A DNA stretch of 64,000 nt, taken from NCBI RefSeq assembly GCF_004364555.1, contig NZ_SOAM01000001.1, positions 1,488,001-1,552,000 on the forward strand, given 5' to 3'. The position numbers and the translations under genes were made by a program. Of the stretch, positions 25,695 through 33,666 are shown piece by piece. The stretch comes from Amnibacterium kyonggiense. Lineage in GTDB: Bacteria > Actinomycetota > Actinomycetes > Actinomycetales > Microbacteriaceae. A model generated the notes under the pieces. It worked only from the letters and a program-made list of their open reading frames with translations, had not been told where the DNA came from and ran no database searches. The number at the start of each line of letters is the position of its first letter. The stretch's first letter is position 1.

Positions 25695-26431
25695 GCGCCG
25701 GGATCGTGGAGGTCCGGAGCGGCACCGAGCTCGTCGCGGACCGCGAGGACGTGGCCTTCGACACCGCGGACGGGCTCACCCTCGTCGGCGAGCTCGCGTC
25801 GCCGCGCGACCGGCCCGCGGTCGCGACGCTGGTCTGCCTGCACCCGCTGCCGACCCACGGCGGCTTCATGGACTCCCACGTGCTGCGGAAGGCGGCCGCC
25901 CGGCTGCCGGCGCTCGCCGACGTCGCCGTGCTCCGCTTCAACACCCGCGGCACGTCGAGCCCGCGCGGGAGGAGTGAGGGCGAGTACGACGGCGGGATCG
26001 CCGAGCGGTACGACGTCGTCGCCGCGATGGCGTTCGCGGCCGAACGCGGTCTGCCGCGGCCCTGGCTGCTCGGCTGGTCGTTCGGCACGGAGCTCGCGCT
26101 GAAGTACGGGCCCGACACGGCCGCCGTCGGGGCGATCCTCCTGTCGCCCCCGCTGCACCGGACGTCGCAGGCCGAGCTCGCGCGCTGGCACGGCGGCGGG
26201 AAGCCGCTCGTCGTCCTCGTCCCCGAGCTCGACGACTACCTCCGGCCGCCGGAGGCGCGGGAGCGCTTCGCGGTCGTCCCGGAGGCCGAGCTGATCGCGG
26301 TCGACGGCGCGAAGCACCTCTGGGTCGGTGAGCCGCAGGTCCGCCGGGTGCTGGACGAGGTCGTCCGGGCGGTGCACCCGGCCGCCGCGCCGCTGCCGAC
26401 CGAGGTCCCCGAGGAGCTCGTCGTCCGCTGA
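25691..26431 (+). CDS. Alpha/beta-hydrolase
   Basis: A 246-residue cytoplasmic hydrolase. The nucleophile Ser lies in GWSFGTE, with Asp in PELDDYL and His in AKHLWVG as the other members of the triad. HPLPTHGG is the oxyanion region. FNTRGTSSPRG matches a small family of dienelactone-hydrolase-like or acyl-transferring proteins. Substrate is unknown. The ATG overlaps the stop of the zinc-ribbon gene. The AI-2E-type transporter gene on the other strand ends nine bases after it. Confidence 0.8.
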   Translation: MSAGIVEVRSGTELVADREDVAFDTADGLTLVGELASPRDRPAVATLVCLHPLPTHGGFMDSHVLRKAAARLPALADVAVLRFNTRGTSSPRGRSEGEYDGGIAERYDVVAAMAFAAERGLPRPWLLGWSFGTELALKYGPDTAAVGAILLSPPLHRTSQAELARWHGGGKPLVVLVPELDDYLRPPEARERFAVVPEAELIAVDGAKHLWVGEPQVRRVLDEVVRAVHPAAAPLPTEVPEELVVR

Positions 26432-26440
26432 GGACGGGCC

Positions 26441-27520
26441 CTACGCCTCCGCCTGCCGTGGGACGACGACCTGGTCGATGACCAGGAGGACCGCGGCCGC
26501 GACCGGGATCGCGATCAGGGCGCCGAGGATGCCGAGCAGCGTCCCGCCGACGAGCGCGGCGATGACGACGATGACGCCCGGCACCTTCACGGCGCGGTTC
26601 ATGATGTTCGGGCTGAGCACGTACGCCTCGACCTGCATGTACACGAGGTAGTAGATCGCGACCCACAGCCAGACGGGCAGGCCGGACGACGGCCACACCA
26701 TGTCGCCGTTCGAGAGGATCAGCACGATCTGGCCGAGCACGATCAGCACGGCCGCCGACACGGTGCCGACGAGCGGGATCAGGCTGCCGAGGAAGGCGAT
26801 GAACGCGAACACCGCGGGCAGCTGCGCACCGATCAGCGACAGGAAGATGAAGCTGAGGACGCCGTTGATGAGCGCCAGCCCGACCTGGCCGAGCACGTAG
26901 CGCCCGACGGAGGAGAAGATCTGCTCCGCGATGGAGGCGAACCGCGCGCGCCGGCTCATCGGGACCATCCGGTACAGCGCGCCCTTGAACTCGTTCAGCG
27001 ACGCCGTGAAGTAGAGGGTCAGGATGATGACGATCACCGCGCCGCCGACCCCGCCGATGATCCCGACGCCGACCGAGAGCACGCCGCCCGTGATCACGCC
27101 GGCGTTGTCCTGCAGGTAGGAGACCGCCTGGTCGATCAGGTCCTTCACCTTGATCGAGCTGCCGACCGCCTTCTGGACCTGCGTGATGAAGTCGTTCCAG
27201 CCCTGGTACTGGCTCGCGAAGTCGGCGATGCCCTTCACGAGGCTGCCGACCTGCGTCACGATGACGGGGACGACGAGGAACATGATCGCGACGACGACGC
27301 CGAGCACGACGATCACCGCGATGAGCATCGCGAGCCAGCGGGGGAGGCGCAGCCGCTCGAGCTGGCTGACGAGCGGGTCGAGGCCGAGGGCGAGGAACGC
27401 CGCCGCGACGACGTAGGTGAGGATCGTCGCGAGCTGCAGCGTCGCGGCGCCGATCGCGAGGGCGAGGAGCACGCCGAGCGTGCCGATGAGTCCCGTGCGG
27501 AACGGGTTCTGCAGCTTCAC
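26441..27520 (-). CDS. AI-2E family transporter (PerM/YhhT type)
   Basis: A 359-residue membrane protein of the UPF0118/AI-2E exporter family. It has about eight helices, with pairs at the N-terminus (residues 10-50), a long periplasmic-type loop (about 85-140), and the conserved C-terminal stretch GSLIPLVGTVSAAVLIVL … VEAYVLSPNIMNRAVKVPG. The family is named for autoinducer-2 export in E. coli, but other members are ion antiporters, so the substrate is unknown. It lies 19 bases after the DivIVA-like coiled-coil gene, probably in one operon. Confidence 0.85.
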   Translation of the reverse strand: MKLQNPFRTGLIGTLGVLLALAIGAATLQLATILTYVVAAAFLALGLDPLVSQLERLRLPRWLAMLIAVIVVLGVVVAIMFLVVPVIVTQVGSLVKGIADFASQYQGWNDFITQVQKAVGSSIKVKDLIDQAVSYLQDNAGVITGGVLSVGVGIIGGVGGAVIVIILTLYFTASLNEFKGALYRMVPMSRRARFASIAEQIFSSVGRYVLGQVGLALINGVLSFIFLSLIGAQLPAVFAFIAFLGSLIPLVGTVSAAVLIVLGQIVLILSNGDMVWPSSGLPVWLWVAIYYLVYMQVEAYVLSPNIMNRAVKVPGVIVVIAALVGGTLLGILGALIAIPVAAAVLLVIDQVVVPRQAEA

Positions 27521-27539
27521 GGGCGCCGGCGGTCGCGGA

Positions 27540-28961
27540 TCAGGACTCGACGTCGACGGGCTGGGCCGTCGTCAGCGCGCCGCGGAGCGACTCGAAGTAG
27601 TGGGCGATGCCGTCGCGCTCGTCGCGGAGCTCCGCGAGGCGCTCCTCCGCGTCCCGCACCAGCTGGGCCGACCGCTGCTCCGCCTCGGTGACGATCGCAT
27701 GCGCGGTGTCGCGGGCATTCGTCACGAGCTCGGTCGCCTCGGCCTGCGCGGCCTCGCGCGACCGGCGGCCGTCGACCTCGATCTGCATCTGGAGCGCGTC
27801 CGCCTCGAGGCGCTTGTCGGCGGACCGCCGCACCGCGTCGGCGAGCTGCGCGTTCGCGTCGTCGAGGTACCGCTGCGTGGACGCGACCGCGTCCTGGTGG
27901 CGGGCGAGGTAGTCCTGCTCCGCCTCGTCGCGCCGGGCCTTCAGCTCGACGTCGAGGTCGAGGCGCGCCTGCTCGATCTCCTGCTCCGTCGCGTCGCGGA
28001 GCTCGGCGAGGTCCGCCGCGAGCGCGTTGCGCGTCGCCTCGTACTCGCGCTGCTGCTGCCGCCGGAGGGCGTCGAGCTCCTCCGCCAGCTCGGCGCGGGC
28101 CTCCTCGGCTTCGCGCGCGAACGCGAGCCGAGTCGTCTCGGCCTCGCGGGCGACGTCGATCCGGGCGAGCTCGGCCTTCCGGGCGAGGTCCGCATGGGCC
28201 CGTTCGATCTCGGCCTGCAGCTCGGCGCGGGCGCGTTCGATCTCCGCGGCCGCGTCGTCGCGCGCCGCGGCGAGCTCGCGGTCGAGCTCCGCCCGTGCGA
28301 ACGCCGTTTCGCGGGCCATGCGGAGCGCGTCCTCCTTCGCCGCGGCGGTCTCCCGCTCCACGACGACGCGCAACTCCGCGGCCTCCCGCTCGGCGGCGGT
28401 GCGGACGGCGGCGGCCTCGCGCTTCGAGGTGCCGCGCAGCTCCGCGGCCTCGGTGGCGACCGCGCCGCGGATCGCGGCGGCCTCCCGCGTCGCGTCCTGC
28501 ATCGTCGTCTCGGCGTGCGCCTCGGCGCGCTCGACGAGCTGGTCCGCCTCCGCCCGCGCGGACGCGAGCATCGCCTCGGACTGCTCCTTCGCGTCGCCGA
28601 GCAGGCGCTCGGCGAGCTCCGCCGCCTCGACGCGGAGACGGTCGACCTCGACCTGGGTCGAGGTGCGGAGGCGCTCCGCGTCGATGTCCGCCTGCGCGAT
28701 CACCCGGGTCGACTGCTCCTCGGCGAGGCGCAGCAGGCTCTCGAGCCGGTGCCCGAGGCCCGAGTACGTCGGCGCGCCGACCTCCTCGAGCTCGCCGTCG
28801 AGCTCGTCGACGCGCTGGCCCAGCCGCTTCACCTCGCGCTGCGCCTCGGCCAGCGCCGTGTTCGCCTTGATCAGCTCGCGCCGCAGCTCCTGCATCGCAC
28901 GATCGACCTCGTCGCGGTTGTACCCGCGCATCGCCGTGGTGAAGCCGGACTCGTCGGACAC
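27540..28961 (-). CDS. DivIVA-like long coiled-coil protein
   Basis: A 473-residue protein. Residues 1-30 (SGFTTAMRGYNRDEVDRAMQ) match the membrane-binding DivIVA start. Almost all of the rest, to about residue 450, is one heptad-rich coiled coil of Glu, Ala, Arg and Gln. The protein has no enzymatic motif. It resembles the filament-forming polar coiled-coil proteins of Actinobacteria (FilP/Scy type) in build. GTG 28961 follows GAGGAG on the reverse strand, and a -10 TACACT lies at 29023-29028. It heads an operon with the AI-2E-type transporter. A structural role at the pole or envelope is inference. Confidence 0.8.
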   Translation of the reverse strand: MSDESGFTTAMRGYNRDEVDRAMQELRRELIKANTALAEAQREVKRLGQRVDELDGELEEVGAPTYSGLGHRLESLLRLAEEQSTRVIAQADIDAERLRTSTQVEVDRLRVEAAELAERLLGDAKEQSEAMLASARAEADQLVERAEAHAETTMQDATREAAAIRGAVATEAAELRGTSKREAAAVRTAAEREAAELRVVVERETAAAKEDALRMARETAFARAELDRELAAARDDAAAEIERARAELQAEIERAHADLARKAELARIDVAREAETTRLAFAREAEEARAELAEELDALRRQQQREYEATRNALAADLAELRDATEQEIEQARLDLDVELKARRDEAEQDYLARHQDAVASTQRYLDDANAQLADAVRRSADKRLEADALQMQIEVDGRRSREAAQAEATELVTNARDTAHAIVTEAEQRSAQLVRDAEERLAELRDERDGIAHYFESLRGALTTAQPVDVES

Positions 28962-29198
28962 GTGTCGCTCCTCGTCAGCCGAAGGTTCCCCACCCGGCAT
29001 CGGGTGCCGCGCGGTGCGTCCGAGTGTAGGTGCGGCGCTCGCGCCGCGCCCGTCGACATGCGTCCGCCGGGCGGGGGCCGTGGTTATGCTGACCCCCGTT
29101 TTCGGGCCACGCCGTGCGGGAGCGGGGCTCGCCCCGCACGTCCGCGCCGGTGTCCGGCCCGCTGGATCGACATCCCGCCTGGGACGAGAGGAGACGGT
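28962..29198. promoter_or_regulatory. Divergent promoter region between the coiled-coil gene and the multi-domain membrane protein gene
   Basis: In this 237-base spacer, reverse TACACT (29023-29028) gives the coiled-coil gene a leader of about 55 bases. Forward TATGCT (29085-29090) gives the right-hand gene a leader of about 100 bases, which ends in GAGAGGAGAC before the GTG at 29199. Short GC-rich inverted repeats (for example CACCCGGCATCGGGTG near 28991) are present. No operator was recognised. Confidence 0.5.
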
Positions 29199-30938
29199 GT
29201 GCGCTTCGCGATCGCGTTGGTGACGCTGCTCATCGCCGGGGCGCTCGTCGCTGCCGGCGTCGCGCAGAGGACCGTCCTCAAGCCGGAGGACCACGTGACG
29301 GCGGTCGCCGACGTCCCGTCGGACGTCCACTACGTGGTGGTGCCGGGCTCGGTGCTCCGCTCCCACCAGGGTCAGCAGAACCTCCACCTCGGCGGCAGCG
29401 ACGCCGTGTTCGCGGGCTACGGCCGTTCCTCCGACGTCACCGCCTGGCTGTCCGGCCAGCGGTACGCCGAGCTGCGCACGGACGCGTCGGGCGCGATGAC
29501 GAAGCCGGTCGTCCGCACGGCGCCCGTGATCGGGCAGCTCGAGGGCGGCACGCCCGACCCGAGCGGCGCCGACCTCTGGATCGACCAGAAGACGGGGGAG
29601 CGGTCCCTCGACTGGTCGGTGGACGTCCCGAAGTCGATGTCGGTGATCATCGCGTCGACCGGTGCGGACGCCGCGCCCTCCGACGTGCGGCTCACCTGGC
29701 CCGTCCGCACCGCCACGCCGTTCGCGGTCCCGCTCATCGTCGCCGGCGGCGCGCTCGCCGTGCTCGGCCTGCTCCTCTACCTGTGGGCGCTCGTGCACGT
29801 GCGCCGGCAGCGCGGGCCGCGGCGCAAGTCGCCGCCGAAGATGCCGAAGCGGCCGCAGCCCCCGAAGTACCGCCCGCAGCGGCCCGCCTCCGCGGCCCCC
29901 GTGCCCGGGCGCGGTCGCCGCAGCGTGCGGCAGCGCGTCGCGGTCGTCGGGTCCGGCGCCGCCGCCGTGCTGCTCGCGGGCCTGCTCGCGCCGACCTCCG
30001 GCGCTGCGGTCGCCGCGACGCCGACGCCGACCGCGTCCCTGACCGAGGAGCAGGCGACCCGCATCCTGTTCGCAGCGGCGGACACCGCGGCGGCGGCGGA
30101 CAAGGCGGGTTCCGCGAAGCAGCTCGGCGACCGCTTCACGGGCGCCGCACTCGACCTCCGCAAGGCGTTCTACACGATCGAGAAGAAGGACTCGAAGGCC
30201 GCGGCGCCCGCCACGATCCCGACGAGGGCGAAGGGCGCGGTGGTCAAGCTGCTCGAGCCCGAGGCGACGACCTCCTGGCCCCGCACGCTCTTCGCGACGG
30301 TCCAGCAGGGCGAGTCGACGAAGGTCGCGCCCGTGTCGGTGGCGCTCGTGCAGAACGACCCGCGGTCGAACTACAAGGTCCAGTTCGCGATGCGGCTGAT
30401 CAGCAACGCGAAGACCCCGGACCTGCCATCGGCCGTCGACGGCGCGCACCGGCTCGACCCCTCCGCGCCGGTGCTCACGGTCGAGCCGGGGCAGCTCGCG
30501 ACCGCCTACGGCGCGGTGCTGAACGACTCCGGCGCGTCGACGGCGAAGCTCTTCCGCACGCAGGGCGACCCCCTGCTCCAGGAGGTCGGCGAGTCCGCGA
30601 AGAAGAAGATCGCGAAGAAGCTCGGCAGCACGGCCGGCATCACGTTCAAGGACCTCCCGGTCGACCCGAACTCGGTGATCGCGATGTCGACGGCCGACCC
30701 GGGTGCCCTCGTCGCGGTGCAGCTCGACGAGCAGTGGACGGTCAAGCCGAAGCGCAGCGGCGTGACGGTGAAGCCGAGCGGCGGCACGAAGATCCTCTCG
30801 AAGACCTCGTCGACGTCGAAGGGCATCGTGTCGGTCTACGGCTACCAGCTGCTGTTCTCGGTGCCGTCCGCCGGCTCCGAGGAGCCCATCGTCCTGCTCG
30901 GCTACGATCAGGGGCTGGTTTCCGCGAAGGAGTTGTGA
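29199..30938 (+). CDS. Multi-domain membrane protein of unknown function (DUF8094-like)
   Basis: A 579-residue protein with helices at about 4-22, 187-208 and 249-270. Between the first two lies a domain of about 160 residues (HLGGSDAVFAGYGRSSDV). Between the second and third is a basic, Pro-rich cytoplasmic loop (RRKSPPKMPKRPQPPKYRPQ). After the third, a domain of about 300 residues runs to the end and should lie outside the cell. The C-terminal part resembles the actinobacterial DUF8094 family; function unknown. The GTG follows GAGAGGAGAC. The thioredoxin/TPR gene starts five bases after its stop. Confidence 0.72.
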   Translation: MRFAIALVTLLIAGALVAAGVAQRTVLKPEDHVTAVADVPSDVHYVVVPGSVLRSHQGQQNLHLGGSDAVFAGYGRSSDVTAWLSGQRYAELRTDASGAMTKPVVRTAPVIGQLEGGTPDPSGADLWIDQKTGERSLDWSVDVPKSMSVIIASTGADAAPSDVRLTWPVRTATPFAVPLIVAGGALAVLGLLLYLWALVHVRRQRGPRRKSPPKMPKRPQPPKYRPQRPASAAPVPGRGRRSVRQRVAVVGSGAAAVLLAGLLAPTSGAAVAATPTPTASLTEEQATRILFAAADTAAAADKAGSAKQLGDRFTGAALDLRKAFYTIEKKDSKAAAPATIPTRAKGAVVKLLEPEATTSWPRTLFATVQQGESTKVAPVSVALVQNDPRSNYKVQFAMRLISNAKTPDLPSAVDGAHRLDPSAPVLTVEPGQLATAYGAVLNDSGASTAKLFRTQGDPLLQEVGESAKKKIAKKLGSTAGITFKDLPVDPNSVIAMSTADPGALVAVQLDEQWTVKPKRSGVTVKPSGGTKILSKTSSTSKGIVSVYGYQLLFSVPSAGSEEPIVLLGYDQGLVSAKEL

Positions 30939-30943
30939 CGACC

Positions 30944-31909
30944 GTGGCCGCTGTTCCCGCCCCGCCGCCAGGTGGACTCCGAGGAGCGATCGACCTCGCT
31001 CCGCTCGTCGCCAGGCAGAACCAGCAGGCGCAGCAGGCCGTACGCGGTCCCGCCGAGCCGGCCGGTGACGCTGGCGCCGGCATGCCCGGCGTCGTCGTCG
31101 AGGTCGGCGACGCGGAGTTCCCGCGGCTGATCGAGCTCTCCCGCACCGTTCCCGTCGTGGTCGCGCTCGTCGCGACCTGGAGCACCCCGTCGCAGGAGCT
31201 GGTCACGTCGCTGCGGCGCGTGATCGAGTCCGCGGCGGGCCGTCTCGTGCTGGCGATCGTCGACTCGGACGCGAGCCCCCAGGTGACGGCGGCGTTCCAG
31301 GCGCAGTCGATCCCGACGGTCGTGGCCGTGATCGCGGGCAGCCCTGTGCCGCTCTTCGCGGGCGCGCTGCCGGAGGACCGGATGGTCCCGCTCTTCGAGC
31401 AGGTGCTCGAGCTCGCCGCGGAGAACGGCGTCACGGGCACCCTGCCGGGCACCGCGGCGGAGGAGGGCGCTCCGCCCGCCGAGCCGGAGCCCGAACCGCT
31501 CCCGCCCCTCCACCAGGAGGCCTACGCGGCCATCGACCGGCAGGACTACGCGGACGCGGCGCGGCTGTTCCGCACCGCGATCGTGCAGGACCCGCGGGAC
31601 ACCGCCGCGGTGGCGGCGCTCGCGCAGGTCGAGCTGCTCGATCGGCTCCGCACCGTGCCGGACGACGCGCGGACCGCTGCGGCCGACGACCCGAAGGACG
31701 TCGGGGCGGCGCTCGCCGTCGCGGACCTCGACGTCGCCGGCGGCCACGTCGAGGACGCGTTCGACCGGCTGCTCGACGTCTTCGCGACCGCCTCGGGCGA
31801 CGACCGCACCGCGATCCGCACGCGGCTGCTCGACTACTTCGCGCTCACCGGCACGGACGACCCGCGCGTCGCCGCGGCCCGCCGCCGCCTGGCGACCCTC
31901 CTCTACTGA
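30944..31909 (+). CDS. Thioredoxin-like plus TPR protein (CnoX/YbbN type)
   Basis: A 321-residue protein. After a low-complexity start, residues about 45-160 form a thioredoxin fold in which the usual CxxC is replaced by ATWSTPSQ, so it cannot do dithiol exchange. Residues about 185-320 are TPR-like helices (AYAAIDRQDYADAARLFRTAI). This plan matches CnoX/YbbN chaperone-holdases, which protect proteins under oxidative stress and work with GroEL. AAGGAG at 30927-30932 lies 11 bases before GTG 30944. An in-frame GTG at 30935 overlaps the previous stop but is too close to that site. Confidence 0.82.
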   Translation: MAAVPAPPPGGLRGAIDLAPLVARQNQQAQQAVRGPAEPAGDAGAGMPGVVVEVGDAEFPRLIELSRTVPVVVALVATWSTPSQELVTSLRRVIESAAGRLVLAIVDSDASPQVTAAFQAQSIPTVVAVIAGSPVPLFAGALPEDRMVPLFEQVLELAAENGVTGTLPGTAAEEGAPPAEPEPEPLPPLHQEAYAAIDRQDYADAARLFRTAIVQDPRDTAAVAALAQVELLDRLRTVPDDARTAAADDPKDVGAALAVADLDVAGGHVEDAFDRLLDVFATASGDDRTAIRTRLLDYFALTGTDDPRVAAARRRLATLLY

Positions 31910-31916
31910 CCTCGGG

Positions 31917-33380
31917 TCAGTAGGCGCCGGAGGAGCTGACGACGGCCTTCGCGGTGCGCCACAGGATCTGCAGGTCCTGCGTCATCGACCAGTTCTCGAC
32001 GTAGTAGAGGTCGAGGCGGATGCCGTCGGCCCAGTCGAGGTCGGAGCGGCCGCTGACCTGCCACAGCCCGGAGAGGCCCGGCGTGACGGCGAGGCGCCGC
32101 AGCTCGCGCCGGTCGTACTCCGACACCTCGGAGGGCAGCGCGGGCCGCGGGCCGACGAGGCTCATGTCGCCGCGCAGCACGTTCACGAGCTGCGGCAGCT
32201 CGTCGAGCGAGTAGCGGCGCAGCACCTTGCCGACGCGCGTGATGCGCGGGTCGTCGGCCATCTTGAAGAGGCCCTTGCCCTGATCGGCGGTCAGCTGCGC
32301 GCGGCGGGCGTCCGCGTCCGCGCTCATCGAGCGGAACTTGAGGATGGAGAACGGCTCGCCGTCGCGGCCGATGCGCTCCTGGCGGTAGATGACGCCGCCG
32401 GGGCTGTCGCGGTGCACGAGCACGGCGATCACGGCGAGCACCGGCGCGAGCAGGACGAGGGCGAGGGCGGATGCGGCGACATCGAACAGGCGCTTCATCA
32501 CGCGGCCGATGCCGGCCTGGTGCGGCGTCTCGACGTGGATCAGCGGCAGGCCGGCGACGGGACGGAGGTGGATGCGCGAGCCGCCGACGTCCGTCAGCGA
32601 CGGCGCGACGACGAGGTGCTGCGCCGGCTCGAGGTGCCAGGCCAGGTCGCGGATCCGCTCGGGGGACAGGTGGTCGCTGCTCGTCGCCATCACGGTGTCC
32701 GCCTGCAGCGCGCGGAGGGAGCCGGGCACGTCGTCGACGCCGCCGACGATGCGGAGGTCCGCGATGGTCCCCTCCGTCGGACCGTCGGTGAGCGCGACGC
32801 CCACCACGCGGTAGCCGTGGCCCGGCTGCCGGGCGAGGTCGAGCGCGGTCCGCACGACGGTCTCGGTCGAGCCGAGCAGGACCACCCGGTGCGAGTCGAG
32901 CCCGGCGGCGCGGCGCGCCATCAGGCGGCGGCGCCACAGCCAGCGACCGGCGAGCAGGAGGGCGGTGCCGGTCGGGACGACCGCACCGGCCCAGATGCGC
33001 GAGAGGTCGACGCCGAGGAAGAAGCCGACGACGATCATGATGACGAGCGTCGCGACGCCGGCACGGATGACCCGGCGGTACTCGGTGGTGCCGGTGCCGA
33101 TCTCGTCCTCGTCGCGCGAGTCGACGACGGCGAGCGCGCCGATCCAGAGGACCGCGAGCGCGAGGGACACGACGCCGTAGGGCAGGTCGGCCGCGTACTG
33201 CTCCTGGTGCGAGACCTGCTGGCCCGAGCCGAAGAGGGCGAGGTGCGCGGTCAGCACGGTGCCCGCGACGATCAGGGTGTCGGTGACCGCGAGCTGCAGG
33301 GCGAGGCGCTGCGACCAGCGCATCGCGGCGCGGGTCCGGGTGGCTGCGGTCGTCTGGAGGGTGACGGGGGAGGCGGTCAT
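31917..33380 (-). CDS. Polyprenyl-phosphate sugar phosphotransferase (exopolysaccharide biosynthesis)
   Basis: A 487-residue membrane enzyme. Helices lie at about 26-47, 70-88, 109-127 and 130-147. A CoA-binding/Rossmann-like middle part has VVLLGSTETVV. A further helix (about 290-315) precedes the bacterial sugar transferase domain: KRLFDVAAS, IYRQERIGRDGEPFSILKFRSM, LRRYSLDELPQLVNVLRGDMS and LVGPRPALP. These enzymes move a hexose-1-phosphate from UDP-sugar to a lipid carrier, the first step of exopolysaccharide or capsule synthesis. No other polysaccharide gene is adjacent, so its partner cluster must lie elsewhere. Confidence 0.9.
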   Translation of the reverse strand: MTASPVTLQTTAATRTRAAMRWSQRLALQLAVTDTLIVAGTVLTAHLALFGSGQQVSHQEQYAADLPYGVVSLALAVLWIGALAVVDSRDEDEIGTGTTEYRRVIRAGVATLVIMIVVGFFLGVDLSRIWAGAVVPTGTALLLAGRWLWRRRLMARRAAGLDSHRVVLLGSTETVVRTALDLARQPGHGYRVVGVALTDGPTEGTIADLRIVGGVDDVPGSLRALQADTVMATSSDHLSPERIRDLAWHLEPAQHLVVAPSLTDVGGSRIHLRPVAGLPLIHVETPHQAGIGRVMKRLFDVAASALALVLLAPVLAVIAVLVHRDSPGGVIYRQERIGRDGEPFSILKFRSMSADADARRAQLTADQGKGLFKMADDPRITRVGKVLRRYSLDELPQLVNVLRGDMSLVGPRPALPSEVSEYDRRELRRLAVTPGLSGLWQVSGRSDLDWADGIRLDLYYVENWSMTQDLQILWRTAKAVVSSSGAY

Positions 33381-33601
33381 GGTCCTTGTGGGGGTCGGAC
33401 CTGGACCGGCGACCTTCGGGGGCACGTCGGTCCGGGCGGCGACGCGGGGACGTCGCCGAACTCGGGTGGCGGCACCGCGCCTTGGGGAGGACGGGCCCGC
33501 CGTGGGGTGCTCCGACCGTATTACCGAGCCGGTCCGGCGGACAACCCGTGTCCCCATTTGTGCGGACCCCAGTTCGGGGCACCGCAGGCACGGGAGGCGC
33601 C
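33381..33601. promoter_or_regulatory. Upstream region of the sugar transferase gene
   Basis: In this 221-base stretch, GTATTA (about 33518-33523) within ACCGTATTACCG is a rare AT-rich island; read on the reverse strand, GGTAATACGG could hold the -10 element. The leader to the ATG at 33380 would then be about 130 bases. GACCCCAGTTCGGGG-type short hairpins occur near 33566. No open reading frame of credible composition was found here. Confidence 0.35.
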
Positions 33602-33654
33602 GGGACGACGGAGGGGGCCGAGGCGCTCGGCGCCTCGACCCCCTCCGTCGTCCC
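33602..33654 (-). terminator. Strong hairpin terminator after glgB
   Basis: Sixteen bases (33602-33617, GGGACGACGGAGGGGG) pair perfectly with 33639-33654. Inside, GAGGCGC (33620-33626) pairs with 33630-33636 around a TCG loop. It lies 12 bases past the glgB stop in the direction of glgB transcription and should end the glgE–glgB transcript. No T tract is present. Confidence 0.75.
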
Positions 33655-33666
33655 CTGCGGGCGCTG

